64,000 nucleotides of DNA from Flavobacterium sp. TR2 (GCF_025252405.1 NZ_CP104307.1:620001-684000), one strand, 5' to 3'; counted from the first letter of the stretch, positions 43,731 through 52,552 are shown. Program-made: numbers and translations. Notes: generated from the letters alone by a model not told the origin.

Positions 43731-43755
43731 AAAAAAACTCTCACTATGTGAGAGT
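43731..43755 (-). terminator. Terminator between rpmF and fabH
   Basis: On the minus strand ACTCTCAC pairs with GTGAGAGT around a 3-base loop, followed by seven T. It sits 25 bases beyond the rpmF stop codon and could partly uncouple the ribosomal protein gene from the lipid genes. Confidence 0.8.
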
Positions 43756-43779
43756 TCTAGTATAATTTACAAAAACGTA

Positions 43780-43974
43780 TTAAGCAACCGCTTCAGATTT
43801 ATCGATAACAACTTGCCCTCTGTAGTACATTTTACCTTCATGCCAGTAAGCTCTGTGGTATAAATGCGCCTCACCTGTAATAGGACATGTAGCGATTTGA
43901 GCTACAGTAGCTTTGTAATGTGTTCTTCTCTTACCTCTTCTTGTTTTCGAGGTTTTTCTCTTAGGATGTGCCAT
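43780..43974 (-). CDS. rpmF: 50S ribosomal protein L32
   Basis: A 64-residue basic protein with the L32 start [20 protein letters not shown]. One Cys remains in [17 protein letters not shown]; this is a zinc-free or partial zinc-ribbon form. The DUF177 protein gene lies 9 bases upstream, an arrangement conserved in many bacteria. Confidence 0.95.
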   Translation of the reverse strand: MAHPKRKTSKTRRGKRRTHYKATVAQIATCPITGEAHLYHRAYWHEGKMYYRGQVVIDKSEAVA

Positions 43975-43983
43975 TTTACTATA

Positions 43984-44526
43984 TTATTTATCCGTTAATA
44001 GTTTCTTTAATTTTTCCCAACGCGGGTCAATATCTTCTTCTTTGTTACTCTCTTCCTTTTGTTCTTTAACACTTAATTCGTTCAGTTTTGTCAAAGCTTC
44101 TGTCTGAAGGCTTCCGTCTTTAACACCTGGATGAATTCTTTTTTGAGGCACTGAAAGCGCAATCATTTCATAAATATACTGCGCAACATTTATCTCATGT
44201 TCACCATGCGGCAAAATCAATAGCTCTTCATTATCATCATTAAATTCTTCTCCAAAGCGAACTATCAACTTCATTTTCCCTTTTATAGGTAAATCAAAAT
44301 CTTCGCCTGTTAGATCACAAGGCACATTTACTGTCCCTTTGTGTTTGAATTCTAATTCTAACATAGTACTTTTCTTTTCGAAAAGCAAATTGACTTTAAT
44401 ATCCGAACTTTGAAACTCTTCGTATTCAAAATTCTTAAAGAACTCGTTATTTATCTGATACTCAAAATGGTGTTTTCCTAGTTTTAATCCTACGAAAGGA
44501 ATTAAAAATTCTTTTGTTTTGCTCAT
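43984..44526 (-). CDS. DUF177/YceD family protein
   Basis: A 180-residue soluble protein of the DUF177 family, encoded just before rpmF as in most bacteria. The family is linked to 23S rRNA maturation or plastid/bacterial ribosome assembly in other organisms; here that is inference. The core has KGTVNVPCDLTGEDFDLPIKG and the C terminus is charged and ends PRWEKLKKLL. A TATCTTTG promoter box lies at 44581-44588. Confidence 0.9.
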   Translation of the reverse strand: MSKTKEFLIPFVGLKLGKHHFEYQINNEFFKNFEYEEFQSSDIKVNLLFEKKSTMLELEFKHKGTVNVPCDLTGEDFDLPIKGKMKLIVRFGEEFNDDNEELLILPHGEHEINVAQYIYEMIALSVPQKRIHPGVKDGSLQTEALTKLNELSVKEQKEESNKEEDIDPRWEKLKKLLTDK

Positions 44527-44580
44527 TTCAACATCAATTTGAACAATTCAGTTCTAAAACTAGATATCTGAATTGGGGTG

Positions 44581-44588
44581 CAAAGATA
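44581..44588 (-). promoter_or_regulatory. -7 box for the DUF177-rpmF-fabH-accB-accC cluster
   Basis: On the minus strand TATCTTTG followed by CA matches TAnnTTTG. It lies 55 bases before the DUF177 start codon. Confidence 0.55.
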
Positions 44589-44631
44589 TAAAATTATTAT
44601 AAAACTAATAATCTTATTCACCTTTTTTTGT

Positions 44632-45681
44632 TTATAACTGTTTTTCTTTTATTTTAAGAGGTTTTTGGCTAATCTCCTCATACTGATTACGCGAGCGAAA
44701 AATATCGATCGCAAGATAGACTGCCTCTTTAAACGAATTGTAATCTGCCATGTCTTTTCCAGCAATATCATAGGCTGTACCGTGATCTGGAGAGGTTCTA
44801 ACTTTATCTAGACCTGCTGTATAATTGACTCCTTTTCCAAAAGACAATGTTTTAAACGGAATTAATCCTTGATCATGATACATTGCCACGATCGCATCAT
44901 ATTTTTCATATTGGCTGCTTCCGAAAAAGCCATCGGCAGGAAATGGACCAAAAACCATTGTTCCTGAGTCAAATATTTTTTTCAGAACAGGCTTCAAAAT
45001 TAAATCGTCTTCTTTTCCAATTACCCCACCGTCACCAGCGTGCGGATTTAATCCTAAAACTGCTATTTTTGGTTTTACTATGCTAAAATCTTGAATTAAA
45101 GATTTTCTAATAGTTTCTATTTTTTTAGCAATCAACTCTTCTGTTAAATGAGAGGCGACTTCATTTAAAGGCACATGATCGGTAATCAATCCTACTCTTA
45201 AATTATCCTGAACCATCATCATAAGGGCATCGCCTTCTAATTCCTGGCCTAAATAATCTGTATGCCCAGGAAATTTAAAATCCTCAGACTGTATATTGTA
45301 TTTATTAATAGGAGCTGTTACCAAAACATCTATTTCGCCATCTTTCAACGCCTTTGTGGCTGCTGTAAAAGATTTTATGGCATATTCTCCTATTTTAGGA
45401 TCATTTACTCCAAAGTTTATGTCAACTCCTTCTCTCCAAAGGTTCAAAACATTTACTTTTCCCGGAATAACCTGCTCCAATTTATCAACCCCATGAAATT
45501 GAACTGTTGATGTGAAGCTTTTTCTAACGAATGAAAGAATTTTAGCATTTGCAAAAATAACCGGCGTACACAATTCCAACATACGCGAATCTTCGAATGT
45601 TTTCAGTATAACTTCGCTTCCAATACCGTTTAAATCTCCTACCGAAATTCCAACAATTATATTTTCTGCTTTTTTATTCAT
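44632..45681 (-). CDS. pdxA: 4-hydroxythreonine-4-phosphate dehydrogenase
   Basis: Oxidises 4-phosphohydroxy-L-threonine in the DXP-dependent pyridoxal phosphate pathway. Metal-binding and substrate motifs are present: TAPINKYNIQ, FPGHTDYLGQ, GLNPHAGDGG and MYHDQGLIPFK. The 349-residue length is normal. It is divergent from ribE with a shared 57-base gap. Confidence 0.95.
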   Translation of the reverse strand: MNKKAENIIVGISVGDLNGIGSEVILKTFEDSRMLELCTPVIFANAKILSFVRKSFTSTVQFHGVDKLEQVIPGKVNVLNLWREGVDINFGVNDPKIGEYAIKSFTAATKALKDGEIDVLVTAPINKYNIQSEDFKFPGHTDYLGQELEGDALMMMVQDNLRVGLITDHVPLNEVASHLTEELIAKKIETIRKSLIQDFSIVKPKIAVLGLNPHAGDGGVIGKEDDLILKPVLKKIFDSGTMVFGPFPADGFFGSSQYEKYDAIVAMYHDQGLIPFKTLSFGKGVNYTAGLDKVRTSPDHGTAYDIAGKDMADYNSFKEAVYLAIDIFRSRNQYEEISQKPLKIKEKQL

Positions 45682-45716
45682 GAGCTCAGTTTATTTATTA
45701 CTAATTTTGATGTGCA

Positions 45717-45724
45717 AATTTAGT
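45717..45724 (-). promoter_or_regulatory. -7 box for pdxA
   Basis: On the minus strand TAAATTTG followed by CAC matches TAnnTTTG, 36 bases before the pdxA start codon. Confidence 0.5.
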
Positions 45725-45738
45725 AAAATAAAACCACA

Positions 45739-46329
45739 ATGTTTACAGGAATTATAGAAACACTCGGCAGGATTCATGAAATTCAAAAAGACCAAAACAA
45801 TCTTCACATAACAGTTGACTCCTCAATAACCAATGAATTAAAAATAGACCAGAGTGTTTCTCACAACGGAATATGCCTTACAGTAGTCGCCATTAAAGAC
45901 TCTCTTTATACCGTAACCGCTATTGACGAAACGATTTTAAAAACCAATATTGGCGATTGGAAAACTGGCGACATTGTAAATCTGGAAAGAGGAATGAAGC
46001 TTGGAGACCGTTTGGACGGACATATCGTACAGGGACACGTAGACCAAACTGGAACCTGCATTAAGATTGAAGAAGCAAACGGAAGCTGGAATTATACTTT
46101 TGAGTATGACAAAAGCCTCAGCAACATTACAATCGAAAAAGGTTCGATTACTGTAAATGGAGTAAGCTTAACAGTCGTAAATTCTAAAACAAATGAATTT
46201 AGCGTTTCAATTATTCCATACACTTACGAACACACTAATTTTAAAGATTTCAAAGTCGGAACAAAAATCAACCTTGAATTTGATGTGGTTGGAAAATATA
46301 TTTCTAGACTTTATTCGATCAACAAATAA
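45739..46329 (+). CDS. ribE: Riboflavin synthase, alpha subunit
   Basis: Dismutates two 6,7-dimethyl-8-ribityllumazine molecules to riboflavin. The 196 residues contain two copies of the lumazine-binding module: MFTGIIETLGRI...GICLTVV and, after DGHIVQGHVDQTGT, SITVNGVSLTVV. No FMN riboswitch was seen upstream in the 57-base gap. A terminator follows at 46350. Confidence 0.95.
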   Translation: MFTGIIETLGRIHEIQKDQNNLHITVDSSITNELKIDQSVSHNGICLTVVAIKDSLYTVTAIDETILKTNIGDWKTGDIVNLERGMKLGDRLDGHIVQGHVDQTGTCIKIEEANGSWNYTFEYDKSLSNITIEKGSITVNGVSLTVVNSKTNEFSVSIIPYTYEHTNFKDFKVGTKINLEFDVVGKYISRLYSINK

Positions 46330-46349
46330 ATATTTTCAATTTTTCACAA

Positions 46350-46382
46350 AAAAAAGCTTCAGTTTAAACTGAAGCTTTTTTT
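46350..46382. terminator. Bidirectional terminator
   Basis: AAAAAAAGCTTCAGTTT pairs with AAACTGAAGCTTTTTTT, giving T-runs on both strands between the convergent ribE and the small protein gene. Confidence 0.85.
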
Positions 46383-46615
46383 GTATAATTTCTATATATC
46401 GCAACTCCTCCTAAAGCTAAACCGCCCACAAGGAGAAAACTAATATTTTGATCTATTGGGAATTTAGGAGGACAGGCGGGACAATCGTCATCTGCACTGG
46501 CATCCATAGTATTTGTTGCATTACCAGGCTCAGGAAGTTCTTCTTTTGCCGCAACTAATGAAACATTTAATAAAAATAAGGCAATTACTAAAAATGGGGC
46601 TTTTAGATTTTTCAT
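46364..46615 (-). CDS. Small exported protein with PID-CTERM-like tail
   Basis: An 83-residue protein: signal peptide (MKNLKAPFLVIALFLLNVSLVAA), a short acidic mature part with a DDDCPACPP pair of Cys, then PIDQNISFLLVGGLALGGVAIYR and a basic end. The order PID, hydrophobic helix, basic cluster recalls the PID-CTERM sorting tail described in the Bacteroidota, which I name from memory. If right, it would be processed by an exosortase-like enzyme. The stop overlaps the shared terminator. It stands alone. Confidence 0.7.
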   Translation of the reverse strand: MKNLKAPFLVIALFLLNVSLVAAKEELPEPGNATNTMDASADDDCPACPPKFPIDQNISFLLVGGLALGGVAIYRNYTKKASV

Positions 46616-47030
46616 AAATTCAAGCTATTGCAAAATGCAAGTCTAGATAATTATTGATAAATATTCTTTAATAGAAATTTCTCACAAAGCATTTCTACCT
46701 CCAAAATCTTGGACAAAAGTATAAGTTTTTCGCAGAAAAGCAACTTTTAAATTAAAAAAGGAGAAACAAATTTTAACATTTTATTTTTAGAATTTCACCA
46801 ATCCTTTTCAGAAAACGTCCTAGAAGAAAATCTTGCTTTTCTACTATTATCGCAAAGATTATCGGTTTGTCAGAATTTACTGATTTTAACAAAGATGCCT
46901 TTTCAGCAATAAAAACAGTAACATCAAATTTACTCCAAAAAAGTCTCAATTCATTTCCAAACCAAGAATAGAATATCTTCAAATTAATATATTTGTAAAA
47001 TCCAAACCCCTTTCAACCACAACAAAACAA
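46616..47030. other. Spacer before the methyltransferase gene
   Basis: A 415-base gap. The minus-strand frame 46773-46982 (69 residues, TTG start, FAIIVEKQDFLLGRFLKRIGEIL) has no family resemblance and I do not count it as a gene, though it could be a fragment of a lost restriction gene. The methyltransferase promoter lies at the end. Confidence 0.45.
46988..46995 (+). promoter_or_regulatory. -7 box for the DNA methyltransferase
   Basis: TATATTTG matches TAnnTTTG, 36 bases before the start at 47031. Confidence 0.5.
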
Positions 47031-48017
47031 ATGAAAAACAAATATACAGTCGGAAGTTTATATGCAGGCGTAGGCGGTATCTGTTTAGGTTTTGAAAATG
47101 CGGGATTCAAATTGGAATGGGCAAATGAATTTGACAAAAAAGCCTGCGTTACTTATAAGAACAATTTTGCGCATACTCTAATTGAAGGCGACGTAATGCA
47201 GCTTGATGTAAAAAAACTCAATAAAATAGATATCCTTACTGCCGGATTTCCTTGCCAGCCGTTTTCTCTTGCCGGACACAGAAAAGGTTTTAAAGACAGC
47301 AGAGGAAATCATTTTTTTAAAATATTAGATTTTATTGATGAAATGAGACCGAAGGTGGTATTTCTTGAAAATGTTAAAAACCTAAAAAACCATGACAAAG
47401 GAAATACCATGAAAGTTATTCAGCGCGAAATTAAAAAACGCAACTATACTTTTGACAGCGCCATTTTAAACACTAAAGATTTCGGAAACATTCCTCATAA
47501 TCGCGAGCGAATTTTCATGGTTGCTTTTGATAAAAATTTCGTAAAAAAAAGCTTTAAGTTTAATTTTCCTAAAAAAGAAGAGTTAACCAAAAAAGTCACC
47601 GATTTAATCACGCAAGAAAAAGTCGATAAAAAATTCTATTACACCGAAGACAAATATATGTACAATATGCTGAAGGAAGCAGTTGTGAGAGAAGACAGAA
47701 TTTATCAGTTCAGGAGGCAGTATGTACGAGAAAACAAAAGAGAAGTCTGCCCTACCCTTACAGCCAATATGGGAACTGGCGGACACAATGTTCCAATTAT
47801 CACAACAGAATTCGGTTTTAGAAAATTGACACCTAGAGAATGTTTTCGCTTTCAAGGTTTTCCGGACCATTACAAGCTGCCTAAAATTTCTAATTCCAGC
47901 CTTTACAAACAAGCTGGAAATTCGGTAAGTATGCCAGTTATTGAGAGACTTGCATCTGAAATATTCAAATGCATTGAAAAAATCGAAGCCAAACAACTCA
48001 AAACAGAAAAGGCTTAA
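47031..48017 (+). CDS. dcm: DNA (cytosine-5)-methyltransferase
   Basis: Methylates C5 of cytosine at an unknown site. The 328 residues hold motif I (SLYAGVGGICLGFENAG), the catalytic Cys75 (AGFPCQPFSLAG), motif VI (ENV at 113-115), motif VIII (IPHNRERIFMVAF) and motif X (QAGNSVSMPVI). The target-recognition region is about 200-260. No restriction nuclease is encoded nearby, so it could be a solitary enzyme. The symbol follows the family and the adjacent vsr; CCWGG specificity is not shown. The stop overlaps the vsr stop by four bases. Confidence 0.9.
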   Translation: MKNKYTVGSLYAGVGGICLGFENAGFKLEWANEFDKKACVTYKNNFAHTLIEGDVMQLDVKKLNKIDILTAGFPCQPFSLAGHRKGFKDSRGNHFFKILDFIDEMRPKVVFLENVKNLKNHDKGNTMKVIQREIKKRNYTFDSAILNTKDFGNIPHNRERIFMVAFDKNFVKKSFKFNFPKKEELTKKVTDLITQEKVDKKFYYTEDKYMYNMLKEAVVREDRIYQFRRQYVRENKREVCPTLTANMGTGGHNVPIITTEFGFRKLTPRECFRFQGFPDHYKLPKISNSSLYKQAGNSVSMPVIERLASEIFKCIEKIEAKQLKTEKA

Positions 48018-48433
48018 ATACTCAAAAGCATAATTGCTCCTTCAATTTTTGCCAGACAAACCTCAAGGTGTTTCTCAATATCTTTGCTCCAAAACCTCAA
48101 AACGGTCCAATTTTCAGCAATTAAGAAAGCGTTGACCTCCTCATCCCGCTGTATATTTCTCTCTATTTTCGGAATCCAGTATTCCCGATTTGTTTTAATT
48201 CTGAGCTGTTCTGTATCCCAATTTTTCCCATGAAAAAATTCGCTGTCAACAAAAATGGCAATTTTATATTTGGCAAAAGTAAGATCAGGCCTGCCAAATA
48301 CCTTTTTATTGTTTTTTCGGTATCTGTGACCTAATTTCCATAAAGCTTTAGCAAGCCTTACTTCACCTTTTGTAGCAGTGCTTTTTATCGCCTGCATAGT
48401 TTTCCTCCTCTGTTCGGGAGTTAATCTATCCAT
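48014..48433 (-). CDS. vsr: Very-short-patch mismatch endonuclease Vsr
   Basis: Nicks next to T:G mismatches that arise from deamination of 5-methylcytosine. The 139 residues show the Vsr start (LTPEQRRKTMQAIKSTATKGEVRLAKALWKLGHRYRKN), the catalytic region FGRPDLTFAKYKIAIFVDSEFFHG and a C-terminal VLRFW. In the usual VDGCFWHGH the residues here are VDSEFFHGKNW, so the second conserved His is changed. This is a divergent Vsr. It converges on the methyltransferase gene. Confidence 0.88.
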   Translation of the reverse strand: MDRLTPEQRRKTMQAIKSTATKGEVRLAKALWKLGHRYRKNNKKVFGRPDLTFAKYKIAIFVDSEFFHGKNWDTEQLRIKTNREYWIPKIERNIQRDEEVNAFLIAENWTVLRFWSKDIEKHLEVCLAKIEGAIMLLSI

Positions 48434-48547
48434 CTGAAGATTAAATTTGTTTCGGATGGATAAAGTTAAAACATTTTAAAGGATTAAAGATTCAATTAAG
48501 AAGTTCCAAAATTTCAATTTTCAGATTTTAAAAAGCATCAAAAACAA

Positions 48548-48577
48548 AAAAAGCCTCTACATTTCTGTAAAGGCTTT
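48548..48577 (-). terminator. Terminator after the CAT tRNA
   Basis: On the minus strand AAAGCCTTTACAG pairs with CTGTAGAGGCTTT-like bases (imperfect) and is followed by seven T, 16 bases past the tRNA 3' end. Confidence 0.7.
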
Positions 48578-48592
48578 GTGTTTCTAAAAGAG

Positions 48593-48666
48593 TGGTCCCA
48601 CCTGGGCTCGAACCAGGGACCACCTGATTATGAGTCAGGTGCTCTAACCAGCTGAGCTATAGGACC
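48593..48666 (-). tRNA. tRNA with CAT anticodon (Ile2 or elongator Met)
   Basis: A complete 74-base tRNA with acceptor GGTCCTA/TGGGACC, discriminator A, anticodon arm CCTGA-CTCATAA-TCAGG and T-arm CCTGG-TTCGAGC-CCAGG. No CCA is encoded. CAT can mean Met or, after lysidine modification, Ile. The acceptor has C4-G69 and C5-G68, the pairs TilS reads in Escherichia coli tRNA-Ile2, which favours Ile2, but this is not decisive in another phylum. Confidence 0.92.
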
Positions 48667-48814
48667 GGTTTAGAGGATGCAATATTACTACTATTTTTCA
48701 TTCACTCCAAATATTTTAAGACATCATTTTAATTTAATTTTAAAACTTTTGCCGAATCTCAAAGGACAAAATTGATTTTCAACATCTTATTCAAAAATTA
48801 AAATGACTTTTTTT

Positions 48815-49219
48815 TTATTTAATTTCTTGGCAAAGCTCTACCAAAACGCCATTTGTGTTCTTTGGATGCAGAAAAACGACCAATTTATTATCGGCTCCTT
48901 TCTTTGGAGTTTCGTTAATCAAGACAAAACCTTCGTTTTTTAATCTGGCAATTTCAGCCTCGATATCATCAACATCAAAAGCAATGTGATGGATTCCTTC
49001 GCCTTTTTTCTCCAAAAATTTAGCAATTGGACTTTCTGGATTGGTCGCCACCAAAAGTTCGATTTTATTATTTCCCGTTTGAAAAAAAGACGTTAAGACG
49101 CCTTCGCTTTCTACAGCTTCCATTTTATAAGACGGAACGCCAAGCATTTTTTCGAACAAAACATTGGCATCGTCCATATTTTTTACTGCAATTCCGATAT
49201 GTTCTATTTTGTTTACCAT
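48815..49219 (-). CDS. mce: Methylmalonyl-CoA epimerase
   Basis: Interconverts the two epimers of methylmalonyl-CoA in propionyl-CoA and succinyl-CoA metabolism. The 134-residue glyoxalase/vicinal-oxygen-chelate fold has the metal ligands in IEHIGIAVKNMDDA, GEGIHHIAFDV and the Glu of NGVLVELCQE. It lies 8 bases after the long TPR-like gene and is probably cotranscribed with it. No methylmalonyl-CoA mutase gene is in the window. Confidence 0.9.
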   Translation of the reverse strand: MVNKIEHIGIAVKNMDDANVLFEKMLGVPSYKMEAVESEGVLTSFFQTGNNKIELLVATNPESPIAKFLEKKGEGIHHIAFDVDDIEAEIARLKNEGFVLINETPKKGADNKLVVFLHPKNTNGVLVELCQEIK

Positions 49220-49227
49220 TGCTTCAA

Positions 49228-51588
49228 TTATTGATTTATATAGGTCTTAAAATAACCGCATTCTGCAATTACATCCTGATAATATTTGGTATCAGAATAG
49301 TCTTTTCTTAAAGCTTTGAATGAGTTCCAAGCAATAAAATTAACTTTATCGTCTTGAATTTCCCAATAGCTGTTTACATTATTATATTTTTTATTGTAAT
49401 ACTCATTTCTTTCACATTTCGAAATCAGATACAGACATTTTGCTTTTTGCTCTTTGTTTGAAGCTGCTTCAAAAGCTTTTTGATAATACATTTTAGAAAC
49501 AGAATTGTTTGTAATCATTTCTTTCATTGCATCTCTAAATGAATATGGGCTAGAACCATAACCTACAATATTGTTTTCATAAAAAGTTCTTCCGTTTCCA
49601 AAATGAGAAATATTATAAAACGCATTTCCTAACAAAAGACTGTTTGTGTAAACATCTTCTTTCTGAGCCAATTTATCCTGCATTTCTTTTACTGTAGTTA
49701 AGAAATCCATGAAAGTATATTTTCTTTTCTGATACGCTGCGTGTTCGCAATCGTGACAGTCTTTTATGTTTCCGTTAAACGGATTCCCTAAAAACTTATA
49801 ATATTGAACCGAATCTGTTTGTTTCATAAATTCGATCGCTTCCGGGATTTTATTCTTAAACGTCGACTGAACTGCCTGAAAATTATTAATGTCTTTCAGT
49901 TTTAGGCTATAAATTCCAGCGCCAATATTCTCTATTTCAGATTTATTTGGCTTAGCCAAAAACGATTTAATGCCTAGCAGCTTTTTTTCATCATCATAAA
50001 ATGCATTTCCATCGTTCCAATAACTATAACGTGATTCGCCAAAAATTTCAGCCATAACCAAATCCCCTTTTTCTTTATAAAGATTTGACAAATAGCTTCT
50101 GCTCCATGACGAAGCATTTTGATAACGAAATTCTTGCCCCTTATAATTTTTTGGAAGTTCATTATAAAGCCAATTCAAATCGGCTAGAAGTGTTTTTTCA
50201 TTTTTGTCTGTCAGCTTATCTATTTTGCTCAAATTATTCACAAAACGCAATAATCTTATTTGGTACTTAGCCAATTCCGTTTTTGGAAGCGTCTTTTCTG
50301 CTTTATTATAATTCTTATCTGCATTGGCATAATCGCCTTTTAGCGTTTGAAGATACCCAATTGCCATATCCCATAAATATGGTTTTTCGGTATTTCCGGC
50401 AGCAGAAATTTTTGCAATCAAATCAACTGCGCTGTTGTCAACTTTTGATTTGTTCTCCGTTTTATTCTCTGCAACAGTTTGAGGTGTCGGCGGCTTGCTG
50501 TAATCTGAGCTGCTCACCTGAAATGAGTTGTTTATTTTTTGCTCCAGCGAATTAACCAATCTCGTTCCAAGATAATTTAAATGCTCGCTTTTTGGATCTA
50601 ACTCGTAGATTTTCTCAATCGCCTGTTTTTCATCTTTGTAATATCCATGTATGGCCCAAAGCGCTGCTCTTTCTTTATTATTTTTTGCCATTGCCAGCGC
50701 TTTTGTCCAGTCCGACTCATTTTTTGGTTTAAAACTATAAGCTGTAACAACTCTCAATTCTGGACATTTGTCAAAAACCTGAGCATATAAATAGTTCGAA
50801 GTAGCAAATTTATTCTGCTTATAATTAATTCCGGCAACATACGCCAAAGCACGATAATACAAAGTATTCTTTGGGACAGAACTTTCGGTTTTATTAAAAA
50901 AGTCAATTGCTTTCTGTTTGTTATTGCTATAAAAACGTGCTTTCATAGTCAGGAACCAATACCTGTTTTTCAAAAATGGGTCAGACAGAGTATTGTATAC
51001 ATTTTCTATTGACTGAATCATTTTGGCATCATTGAAAGTTTTTGCCACAACAGGATCATAGCTCCAATAATCGTCTCCAATAGAAACTGTTTCTATTTTT
51101 TGAGCCAAGTACAAAAATTCAATAAAGTTTTTTACTTTCTCATCTTTCAGATTCAGCTTTTTACCCCATTTTTGAGAGCTTTTGTTTTCTTTTTTTGTTT
51201 TGTAAAAAACGTGCAGATCGGCTACTTCTTGTTTGTTTTTGATAGCCTCTTTTTCATCCGAATAATATCTTGGCTTTTCATCTCCAATCAAAAAGTAATT
51301 TACTGTTGTCGTATCTGCTTTTCCTTTAAGATAGTCTGCCCAATCTGATTTTATATTTTTGTTAAAACGCGAATTATGCTGGGTGTCAAAACCAATTCCA
51401 TAAAAAATACCGCCTGATAAAAACAGAGGCGAGTATGACTTGTCTGCAAAAGTTTCTGGTGTAAAATTTGAGTTATAAGACCCGAAATAATCCCAATCTC
51501 CATCCGCGCAGGCGTATGCAATACCGAATGCAGAAAGCAAAACGGCACTAGAAACAAGAAATAACTTGCTCAAAAATATTCTTTTCAT
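49228..51588 (-). CDS. Large exported repeat-rich protein, function unknown
   Basis: A 786-residue protein with a signal peptide (SSAVLLSAFGIAYA-C); cleavage may leave Cys25 as a lipid site, though the motif is weak. The mature start CADGDWDYFGSYNSNFTPE is followed by mostly helical sequence with tetratricopeptide-like periodicity (for example KNTLYYRALAYVAGINYK and AIGYLQTLKGDYANADKNYN). I know similar long proteins of unknown role from flavobacteria. A CHDCEH motif near residue 605 could bind a metal. It overlaps the upstream lipoprotein gene by 41 bases. Confidence 0.75.
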   Translation of the reverse strand: MKRIFLSKLFLVSSAVLLSAFGIAYACADGDWDYFGSYNSNFTPETFADKSYSPLFLSGGIFYGIGFDTQHNSRFNKNIKSDWADYLKGKADTTTVNYFLIGDEKPRYYSDEKEAIKNKQEVADLHVFYKTKKENKSSQKWGKKLNLKDEKVKNFIEFLYLAQKIETVSIGDDYWSYDPVVAKTFNDAKMIQSIENVYNTLSDPFLKNRYWFLTMKARFYSNNKQKAIDFFNKTESSVPKNTLYYRALAYVAGINYKQNKFATSNYLYAQVFDKCPELRVVTAYSFKPKNESDWTKALAMAKNNKERAALWAIHGYYKDEKQAIEKIYELDPKSEHLNYLGTRLVNSLEQKINNSFQVSSSDYSKPPTPQTVAENKTENKSKVDNSAVDLIAKISAAGNTEKPYLWDMAIGYLQTLKGDYANADKNYNKAEKTLPKTELAKYQIRLLRFVNNLSKIDKLTDKNEKTLLADLNWLYNELPKNYKGQEFRYQNASSWSRSYLSNLYKEKGDLVMAEIFGESRYSYWNDGNAFYDDEKKLLGIKSFLAKPNKSEIENIGAGIYSLKLKDINNFQAVQSTFKNKIPEAIEFMKQTDSVQYYKFLGNPFNGNIKDCHDCEHAAYQKRKYTFMDFLTTVKEMQDKLAQKEDVYTNSLLLGNAFYNISHFGNGRTFYENNIVGYGSSPYSFRDAMKEMITNNSVSKMYYQKAFEAASNKEQKAKCLYLISKCERNEYYNKKYNNVNSYWEIQDDKVNFIAWNSFKALRKDYSDTKYYQDVIAECGYFKTYINQ

Positions 51589-52552
51589 AATTGTTTAAAT
51601 TGAATTCGTCTAAATCGTAAAATATAATTTCGTTTGGCTTTTCGACAAGATTATCCTGCAAATCTTCTGCCATTTCTTTTAAATCTTCAGCTTTAATTTC
51701 TTCTATTTTCAAGAGATCATTTTTTTCATAAAAAACACCATTTTTATAATTGGAATGTTTTGCCCTAAAAAAAATCGAACTTACTTTTTCAAAATTAGGA
51801 TCTTTCCCTAGCATTGCGCTATTGATTTTAGCACGAAGCCCAATCACTTTATTTTCTCTGATGTGAACTCCCCAAGAATAAATTGGAAATGCAAAATCGA
51901 GATGCAGCGGATACCTCTTTAAGCTTTTAAGGTAGCGCTCTGCCACTTTCTGGTCGTAAATAGAATTGAGCGAGTCTGGAGCAATCGACCCCATATTATA
52001 ATACATCAGAACACCAGAATCTACATTTGGAATTTTTGTTTTTTTGAAATATTTCACCTGATGCAATCGAATGGTCGCTGAAAGTTTCTTTTTCGACAGT
52101 TTTTTAAAAACCTCTATAAACTTCAAATAATTCTCCTTGCTTTTTAATGTCCAATCGCAATCAATTTGAATTTCCTGACAAGAAATTTTGTTTTTGAAAT
52201 TGATCTGTTCTATAAAATCAAAAGTTTTTTGAGCCAGATTCTCTATATCCAAATTGGCCTGCAGCATAACTTTATTCTGAATAAAAACTACAGGAACGAC
52301 AGTATATCCTTTTGGTTTTTCTTGAAATCGAATGGGGCTGATGGGAATTGGAAAATCTGATTCTGGATGGAGCCCAATATCAAAATACCTCACATAAAGT
52401 TTTTGAACATTATTCTCATTCAAAACTTCCTTTTCGGCTTTTGAAAATTTCAACATCGTTTTCCAGTAATAAAAGGAGATTGCAGGTTTTTCGCTTTTAG
52501 TGCATGATAACATCAAAAAGAGAAACAAAACTGGAAAAAATCGCTTGAACAA
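51548..52552 (-). CDS. Lipoprotein of unknown function, TTG start
   Basis: A 334-residue protein with lipobox LFLMLSC (lipidated Cys 17). The only start before the signal peptide is TTG at 52552, because an in-frame TAA lies two codons upstream. The sequence has alternating strands and helices (YVRYFDIG, EIQIDCDW, SATIRLHQV, HLDFAFPIYSW), suggestive of a TIM-barrel, glycosidase-like fold, but I see no certain catalytic pair. It heads a group with the long exported protein and mce. Confidence 0.7.
   Translation of the reverse strand: MFKRFFPVLFLFLMLSCTKSEKPAISFYYWKTMLKFSKAEKEVLNENNVQKLYVRYFDIGLHPESDFPIPISPIRFQEKPKGYTVVPVVFIQNKVMLQANLDIENLAQKTFDFIEQINFKNKISCQEIQIDCDWTLKSKENYLKFIEVFKKLSKKKLSATIRLHQVKYFKKTKIPNVDSGVLMYYNMGSIAPDSLNSIYDQKVAERYLKSLKRYPLHLDFAFPIYSWGVHIRENKVIGLRAKINSAMLGKDPNFEKVSSIFFRAKHSNYKNGVFYEKNDLLKIEEIKAEDLKEMAEDLQDNLVEKPNEIIFYDLDEFNLNNYEKNIFEQVISCF

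Noticed and set aside
45682..45738. FMN riboswitch before ribE
   Set aside because: The gap is only 57 bases and shows no riboswitch-like conserved helices.
46773..46982. 69-residue frame before the methyltransferase gene
   Set aside because: Starts with TTG, matches nothing I recognise and has no sensible neighbours; kept only as a possible remnant in the spacer note.
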